DNA from: Monosiga brevicollis MX1
Taxonomy: Eukaryota; Opisthokonta; Choanoflagellata; Craspedida; Salpingoecidae
Direction of reading: 5' to 3'
Length of the DNA: 13,076 nucleotides
NCBI RefSeq assembly: GCF_000002865.3
Contig: NW_001865060.1
Coordinates: forward strand, 389,664 to 402,739
Position 1 is the stretch's first letter. The number at the start of each line of letters is the position of its first letter. Made by a program: the position numbers and the translations under genes. The notes below the pieces were generated by a model. That model made no database searches, was not told the DNA's origin, and saw nothing but the letters and a program-made list of their open reading frames with translations. This document shows, piece after piece, positions 7,447 to 13,076 of this stretch.

Positions 7447-9119
7447 ATGGCTACGTCCCCGTTGCCCTTGGGCCAGGGCGCCTGGTCTTCGCTGCCAGCG
7501 CCTTCAAGCCTCGTTCGACATGGTATCCCGAAGCGTGAGTTGCAACATTCACCGTTCATTCTCGTGGCTTCATGCCTTTTGCAGATGTGTCTTGCCTTGC
7601 TCACACCGTTTTTTTTTTCGTTTGGTTCTATGCCTGTCGCTGACATCCTTAGTCATCCTGCACCACCCGGTGCCTGCTAATCTTCCTCACGGCTGGGACT
7701 GTCGCGTTGCACCAGATGGCCATGTTTTTTATGTGGACCATGTCAACAAGGTATGCTTCACTCCCCAACAAATGTCCAGTGTTGCATGCATGTTTACGAC
7801 CTGAATGAAGCACTCGGACTTTGGCTTCCATGGCTGTCACCTTGAATCTCACATGTATCTCTCACCTTTCTCCCGGCTCCCCCCCCTCGTGCCAGGTAAC
7901 GCAGTGGTCGCCGCCCGGCGTGACTAGCCAGGTGGCGTCGGCCACCGCGTCCACCCCCACGCTCTCCTCATTCAAGTCACAAGACCCCACCACAATTTCG
8001 GCAACAGCACACACATTGCCAGAGCCTGACCCCTTTGCTCCGCTCAGCCTCGAAGCTGCCTCCCACAAGAAAAATGGTTACCAGGCACAGAAAGCCCCCT
8101 CGCCTCATCATGGCAAGCTGGACACGTCTCTGCCGCAGGACCCGTTTGATTTTGAACCGCAATTGGCCACCGCCCACCTCCCGTCCCGCCGCTTCCTCTC
8201 CCCCACAAATGTGATGGACCTCGTCTCGCCCCAGACCATGGACGCCATTGAACGCTATGCCGTATCACTGCGTGCCCTCGAACCACCGTGCCAAGACGTC
8301 GAGTACGACTTTGACCCCATCGACCTCCCGCTGTCCTCACGGGCTGCTCGCCAAGTATCACCTACTGGGCAAACCGCCATTCTCTACCAGTACACCATGC
8401 CCGTCCAAGCCAAGCCTTCGAAAGCTCCAGCCACCCGTCGATTCCTGAGCCTGAGCATGCCGACTTCGCCCATGCTTGAGGCCCAATCGTGTGCAACACA
8501 CCAGACTCCATCGCCGGCTCAACACCCGCGTCATTCCAAGTCTCTGGATATTGTCAAAGCGGCCAATTGCAAGGCGCCAACTCCTACACCATCTCGCATC
8601 AAGCCTGATGTGTTTGCTTTTGATGACCTTCCTCTCGCCTCTGCCGCCGCTTCGCCGGTACCTTCAAGCTGCGAGCTCACTGCGCAGAATGACCCTCTGG
8701 CCAATCTTGGAACACCACCCCCTACTAGTACCAAAGTCACACGCGTCCCTCCTTCATCCCGTCGTCATTTAGTCTCAAGTCCACATGAGGGCGGCTCACG
8801 GGAGCAGCACCTACTGCAGCGACGCCTGGGCTGCAAGCGACCATCCTTATCTGCCGAATCTATGTTTGATCCTTTTGATGCCAGTCTGATGGAGACCAAG
8901 GCCATTACCCCATCCAAGTCAGCACGTAGTCACTGTGTAGGAGCGCTTTCCTTCATGGAGGCAACCCCAAGTCGTCCCACTGGTCAGCTGCATCCTGGTC
9001 TCCCCAACTCTCTTTCGCCCCATACCAGAATGCTTCGCAGTGCCATACCTCCATCACCCATCGGCCTGAGCACGGCCCCGCGACGCTTGGCGTCTGCCAA
9101 ACGCTCCCTGCTGGCCTGA
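7447..9119 (+). CDS. WW-domain protein with long disordered Ser/Thr-Pro-rich tail, 469 aa
   Basis: Three exons: 7447-7534, 7653-7750, 7896-9119 (stop TGA). The single WW domain is split by intron 2: LPHGWDCRVAPDGHVFYVDH joined to VNKVTQWSPP (about 40-69), with W44, F55-Y56, H59, W66 and P69 all present. This resembles group I WW domains, which bind PPxY ligands. The remaining 400 residues show no recognised fold. They are rich in S/T-P pairs (more than fifteen), contain three DPF motifs (107-109, 144-146, 387-389) and basic RRFLS-type sites (160-164, 243-247, a variant at 351-356). I infer a phosphorylated adaptor or scaffold; no specific ortholog is recognised. An in-frame TGA (7432-7434) just before ATG 7447 supports the start. 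Exon 1 has no homology support; its splice phase fits exactly. Confidence 0.82.
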
Positions 9120-9678
9120 GTGAGCTAGCCATGCGCCAAGCATCTTCTTTGGCCGCCACATTGAGAATTTGCAGTCGTTGTGGACTTGTGCGCGAGCAGT
9201 TCTGGTTTGCTGCCACCCCCTCTTGCTGCCTGGTTCCTTCTAGAATCTTGAGTGCCCTTTACGTACTTTCCCTTGTTATTCGACTCTGCATGCCACCCGA
9301 TCATACATCCGGATTATTATTGCCCTTTTGTGTTTTTTGTGTGTCTTTGTCGCACTCAGGGCGCGGTTTGCTGTTCATTATACTCTCCTTTGCTGTAGCC
9401 TTGTTTAAGGTTGTATCGGTGTAATTCGATTCTCCAAACAAATTGAAGCAGAAAGAACAAAATTCTCTAGGTCCTGACAGGGCAGCAATCGTCAAAGCAG
9501 TCGAACTGGCAGTATAGGCCCCGTTCAACAGGGCATGGCACGCCGGCCCAAATCAGTGAGGCAGCTATAGCACGTACCCCTTACTCCTCACTCTGACGCT
9601 GGCCAATATGACAAAACACGCCACCAAAAGCCTCAGGTGATTGAAATGAAGGCAGGGTGGGCAGGAGTTGGTCCGACG
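9120..9678. other. Convergent intergenic region between the WW-domain gene and the DNAJB12-like gene
   Basis: This 559-bp gap between two stop codons holds no simple repeat, no recognisable gene and no canonical AATAAA on either strand. It probably consists of the two 3' UTRs. Confidence 0.6.
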
Positions 9679-11991
9679 TTAGCCTCGGCGATGACTGTGA
9701 AGACTCTGGAGGCGCTCACAGCTTGGCAGCTTGCGATCTTTGATGACATCGATATCGTCACTGCTCTTCCCTTGCCATTGAGCTCGCCGCAAAGATTCCA
9801 TTTTGTCTCGTTTCTGGACAGCACATTCGTTATCCAAGGTTCGAAGTAATGTTTGTAGGACCGTGACCTCGAGTTGCCGTATCCGCCGACGACCATGAGG
9901 TGTATCTGGATCGTTCTCCTGTACAAATTGCTGAGTTACAAAGTATTTCACGTCGGGATCAACACCCAGCTCACGCGGGACGATGTAGGGTCTAAACATC
10001 GAGTGAAACGGCACGTAACCACTTAGTAAAGTCTCGCAGTGCAACAACAAGGGCCAATCCATCCAGGCTCAGCTCGGCCAACAAGGCCGACAATCATGAC
10101 GTACGAGGATTGGCGTAGAGAGAAGACTGGCTCTTGTGGGGTAAAAAAGGTGGGAAGCACCATGGTGATAAAGACAACTAGCATCATGAGTAGCATTTGG
10201 GCCCGTCCATCGGCAGCTGGCGCCTGGTCCTCATCCGTTGCCTACAGGATTCGAGCAGTCGAGCAGGACAGGAGGGCGGGGCAAACGATGGAAGCGATGG
10301 TCAGGCGACGAGGCTCGTTTGTCTGTCTGTTGATGGGCCAAGCGAGGGACGGAAGAATTGACAGAAATACGGACATGGCGTGCACGCGCGCGTTGGTATC
10401 GTCGGCGCGGGTAGGGGCCGCCGGGTCCAAAGTGCATGCCAACTGCAAGTGCAGCATGGTGAGGGGGGTCGTTGCAATACCAGCAATGCCAAAGAAGGGC
10501 AGCGGGCGAAAAGCCCGATGAAAAAGCAAGACAATAATATAGCCTTGTTCAATCATGAAGCGAGCCCTTGGCGCAAGACGTACACTCTGAGCCAAACATT
10601 TGCGCAAAAAGCTCTTCAGGCGTCATGGGCCGGAAGGGGCCTTGGCCCGGGCGCGAAGGACTGGCGGCCGGCGCGTCTTCACCCGTAAGTTCATAGTGTC
10701 GGCGCTTTTGTGGGTCTGATAGCACATCGTAGGCCTTGCTTACGGCTACCCGGGGCAACGCCAGGGAGATGTGTGAGCCTGTACAATACACGCGGGGCTG
10801 GTGCCGTACAGCGCAGGCCACCTCAAAGCGTTTGGCTGGCATGAGGTCATACCCTTAAAAGCCTCATCGGCACCAGGGGCCTGGTTCTTGTCCGGGTGAA
10901 GTTGCAGAGCAAGCTTGCGGTAGGCGCGTTTGATTACGGTGGCTTCAGCCGTGCGCTGCACGCTGAGGACCTCGTAGTGTGTCTTGGCGCGCAGAATCCT
11001 GGATGAAGACGAGCGCAGGGTCGGCCAATGGCAGTTTGTGAGGGATCGGGCAAGAGCAAGAACAGAGGGTCAGAGGGGGGCAGGGTATCGATGAAAGGAT
11101 CGCGTACTTGGCTGCTGCATCGCGCTGCGCTGGTGTCCAGTTTTTAGGCGCACTACAGTGAAAAGGGAGGAAAACAGTCATCGTGAGGCGACAGGCTGTT
11201 TTCTTGAGAAGTCAGGTCTAGCTCTGTGATAGGGAGTGGGGTGGTCGTACGCAGCAGTGGCAGCGGCGGTAGTAGCAGGCTTTTTGGATGCTTGGCGGTT
11301 GCGCATGTTACTTGAAGCAGCAGGGCTTGCCGTTGAGGCAGATGCAGGCTGCGGCTCGGGGCTGGGCGTGGGGTCGGTCATTTTTTTCTCGATCAAATTA
11401 ATAAGACCTACATCGCCACGAGCAACGAACACGACCAAAGCAAAAGCAAAAGGCAGTCATGTAAATAAGGGGGGCGGAGTCCAAGGCATGGGCCAACGTG
11501 CTGGCGGGGTCGGTGTGAGAAGCGGGCCGGGCAAGCGCACGTAGGCGCGTCGATCCGGGCGCGGACCTTTGGCGGTTGTTGAAGGAAACAGGTGCTCCGA
11601 CTTTTTGGCAAATTTGAGCGCACGCTCGAGCTCGCCCGACTTGAGATACTGCACCAAGGGTGCCATACAAATCCGAGTGGTAGTTGTACGCAGCGCAGCG
11701 TTACCAGCGAGACGGCAGACCGCGTGAGGACAAGCAATGGCGGCACGAGATGGCATCAAGGCACCAAGAGGCGAGTGGACGCGGGACAAATGACAGTTGG
11801 AAGAGGCAAAGGCCGCCCAGGCGAGCAAAAGAATCACGCTGGCTGACACGTCAGGTAGAGGATGACGTGCCAGCACGGGACGAGTCACAACTCAATCGGG
11901 CGGGAGGTTGCCACGTAAACCGAACGGGCGAGAACCGCACCTGACGGGCGCGAGCCACACACTTGTCGGCTTCACCACGATTGCTCTCCAT
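9679..11991 (-). CDS. DNAJB12: DNAJB12/DNAJB14-type ER-membrane J-domain co-chaperone, 396 aa
   Basis: Nine exons: 11991-11941, 11648-11567, 11407-11251, 11152-11108, 10998-10853, 10745-10584, 10442-10375, 10241-10105, 10021-9679 (stop TAA). Order matches animal DNAJB12/14: N-terminal helical segment [32 protein letters not shown] (1-40), Ala/Ser/Pro linker (54-98), J domain (118-182) with intact HPD at 146-148, short Gly/Phe patch (FGMHFGPGG, 215-223), one membrane segment (about 253-270), and a DUF1977 region ([21 protein letters not shown] near the end). These co-chaperones hold the J domain in the cytosol and stimulate Hsp70 in ER-associated quality control. ATG 11991 aligns with the family start; an in-frame ATG at 12054 is less likely. 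The C-terminal half is weakly conserved and Arg-rich around 227-236. DNAJB12 versus DNAJB14 cannot be separated; a single ancestral gene is likely. Confidence 0.93.
10074..10090. other. Small perfect hairpin in DNAJB12-like intron 8
   Basis: TCGGCC (10074-10079) pairs with GGCCGA (10085-10090) around a 5-nt loop, inside the 83-nt intron 10022-10104. Such a hairpin may shorten the effective splice distance, but this is speculation. Confidence 0.4.
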
Positions 11992-12125
11992 AGTGCCGAT
12001 GCCGTGTGCCTGCCCCACTCTAAAGTGACACCAGGCACACCGCTCTGCATTCAACCAGCAGGACCAACACCCTCCCCTGTCCGCTTACTGGCGTCCCAAG
12101 TCCACCAGCGCCGTGCCGCTGCCGT

Positions 12126-12128
<3 letters not shown>

Positions 12129-12158
<30 letters not shown>
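12129..12158. repeat. (CT)15 microsatellite
   Basis: Fifteen perfect CT units about 140 bp upstream of the DNAJB12-like start codon (GA on that gene's coding strand). Confidence 0.95.
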
Positions 12159-12162
<4 letters not shown>

Positions 12163-12207
12163 CTCTTGAAGAAGAGAGAGAAAAGAATAAAGTTGCCAAC
12201 GTTAACA

Positions 12208-12220
12208 GGTAGCAGCTACC
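12208..12220. repeat. 13-bp inverted repeat
   Basis: GGTAGC and GCTACC flank a single A. This could be a palindromic protein-binding site; the function is unknown. Confidence 0.4.
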
Positions 12221-12423
12221 AACTGTAAATCTGACAATTCATGACCACGCACTTTCTCTCTTTTTCTGTGTGTGTGTCTGTTTTTATGCTCTGTGCTTAT
12301 GTCTGTCTCTCTTTTCCCGACAACTTTAGCTGGAAAGTCGGACGTTGCACGTCAAAATCCCAAGAACAGCTGTTGTTGAATCATGTTGTCATTTCGTGTT
12401 GCGTTGCTTTTGTCGGATTTGTC

Positions 12424-12466
12424 TGTGTGTGTGTGTGTGCACACGAGAGAGAGAGAGTGTGTGTGT
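12424..12466. repeat. Compound (TG)n-CACAC-(GA)n-(GT)n microsatellite
   Basis: Three dinucleotide runs abut: TG/GT, then a short CA stretch and GA, then GT again. It lies about 450 bp upstream of the DNAJB12-like start. Confidence 0.9.
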
Positions 12467-12591
12467 AAGTCAAAGAGTTGGAGGCAGATGATGAAGCCTG
12501 ATGCCGGATGGCAGTGGCAGTGGCAGCGGCGGTCGCTGATCGTGCCTGCTGCTGGTCGGTGGCTGTTGGGGGGAGGGTGGAGTGAAGGTGG

Positions 12592-12602
12592 CCAATTATA
12601 TA
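12592..12602 (+). promoter_or_regulatory. Possible core promoter: CCAAT overlapping TTATATA
   Basis: CCAAT (12592-12596) runs directly into TTATATA (12596-12602), the best TATA-like sequence in this gap. It could serve a plus-strand transcript starting near 12630 or later. The CCAAT is too close to act as a normal upstream element. Confidence 0.25.
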
Positions 12603-12795
12603 GCGTCCCGGTGTGGATGGAAAGGTGATCAGCAGACTCATGCTGGATGTGAATGTAGATCTGTCAACGGGAGTCACGGGAGAGCGCCGTATGATCGCGG
12701 TGAGAGCACGCGCGCGCCACAGATCTCAACCGTTGGTGTTGCGAGTCGGGCCAGGGGGATAGGAACCTGTGCCCCCTTCTTGCTTTGGTCTCTTC

Positions 12796-12811
12796 CTCTC
12801 TCTCTCTCTCT
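12796..12811. repeat. (CT)8 microsatellite
   Basis: Eight CT units, in the right part of the divergent gap, about 135 bp before the candidate ATG at 12947. Confidence 0.9.
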
Positions 12812-12946
12812 ACATCGCTCTCTTAGCTGGTCGTTGTCGGTGCGTGAGGCACTCATCATCTGGTTTGCTCGCCTTTGCACTTTGCTGCATGTGCCAGCCG
12901 TTTGAGCATTCGTCCACCAGTAGCCTCGGGTTTACGACCTTCAACC

Positions 12947-13076
12947 ATGAGTACGTCCGGCTAGCTGGAGACAGCAGCCAACGCCTTTATCCGATGCCTG
13001 GGTTCATGGCCTGTCGCAAAGTGCCTCGGAATGCTCACTCGACTCGGGTTTGCCGTTTACGCGCTCGGGTCTTTGC
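12947..13076 (+). other. Possible start of a sixth, plus-strand gene, truncated by the window and with an early in-frame stop
   Basis: ATG at 12947 opens MSTSG and then meets TAG (12962-12964). The same frame is open from CTG 12965 to the window end for 37 codons and reads as plausible protein with alternating hydrophobic stretches (for example GMLTRLGFAVYALGSL at the end). The head-to-head pattern of the neighbourhood would place a plus-strand gene here. A 5' splice site could also lie at 12951 (ATGA|GTACGT), which would give a four-base coding exon 1. I do not recognise the family. It may be a real exon, a gene broken by a nonsense change, a sequence error, or chance. Confidence 0.25.

Larger units (their letters stand above)
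11992..12946. other. Upstream region of the DNAJB12-like gene, rich in simple repeats
   Basis: The 955 bp hold a CT repeat (12129-12158), a mixed GT/CA/GA tract (12424-12466), a second CT repeat (12796-12811), a 13-bp inverted repeat (12208-12220) and a CCAAT-TTATATA cluster (12592-12602). Reading frames here are repeat-derived or unsupported. Confidence 0.65.

Noticed and set aside
8044-8361. Antisense frames opposite the WW-gene exon 3
   Set aside because: They are shadows of a GC-rich Pro/Ser coding exon and show no domain.
11408-11888. Long overlapping minus-strand frames across DNAJB12-like introns 1 and 2
   Set aside because: Only 11648-11567 within them fits the family; the rest is low-complexity intron read-through lying beyond splice sites that keep the frame.
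11992-12054. In-frame upstream ATG for the DNAJB12-like protein
   Set aside because: The animal family begins at the equivalent of ATG 11991 (MES...); the 21 extra residues have no family support.

Overview
This is intron-rich nuclear DNA of a eukaryote. Five protein-coding genes can be rebuilt exon by exon, with 26 introns of about 73-292 bp that all begin GT and end AG. Small introns, short intergenic gaps, animal-like gene families (MTFP1, DNAJB12/14, WW domain), moderately GC-rich exons and many dinucleotide repeats suggest a unicellular relative of animals. A choanoflagellate such as Monosiga is my best guess, made from memory of such genomes and not proven here.

Layout: (1) 1-1851, minus strand, an RNase D-type 3'-5' exonuclease with a likely mitochondrial presequence, its 3' end cut off by the window edge. 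(2) 2728-4882, plus strand, an amino acid/auxin permease family (AAAP) transporter of 514 aa. (3) 5143-6293, minus strand, the mitochondrial fission process protein MTFP1 (MTP18), 211 aa. (4) 7447-9119, plus strand, a 469-aa protein with one N-terminal WW domain and a long disordered Ser/Pro-rich tail. (5) 9679-11991, minus strand, a DNAJB12/14-type ER-membrane J-domain co-chaperone, 396 aa. A sixth plus-strand gene may begin near 12947, but this is doubtful.

Orientation alternates strictly. Head-to-head gaps lie at 1852-2727, 6294-7446 and 11992-12946; tail-to-tail gaps lie at 4883-5142 and 9120-9678. The head-to-head gaps carry all the intergenic dinucleotide repeats; the tail-to-tail gaps carry none that I see.

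The genes do not form an evident pathway. Two products are probably mitochondrial (RNase D, MTFP1), one sits in the ER membrane, one is a membrane transporter and one is a probable signalling or endocytic adaptor. I see no mobile element, CRISPR array, rRNA, convincing tRNA or viral gene, and no previously undescribed multi-gene system. The items most worth a second look are the bacterial-type RNase D, the unusual 5' splice-site pattern (GTNCG in 12 of 26 introns), the repeat-filled first intron of MTFP1, the DPF and RRFLS motifs in the WW protein, and the broken-looking reading frame at the right edge.
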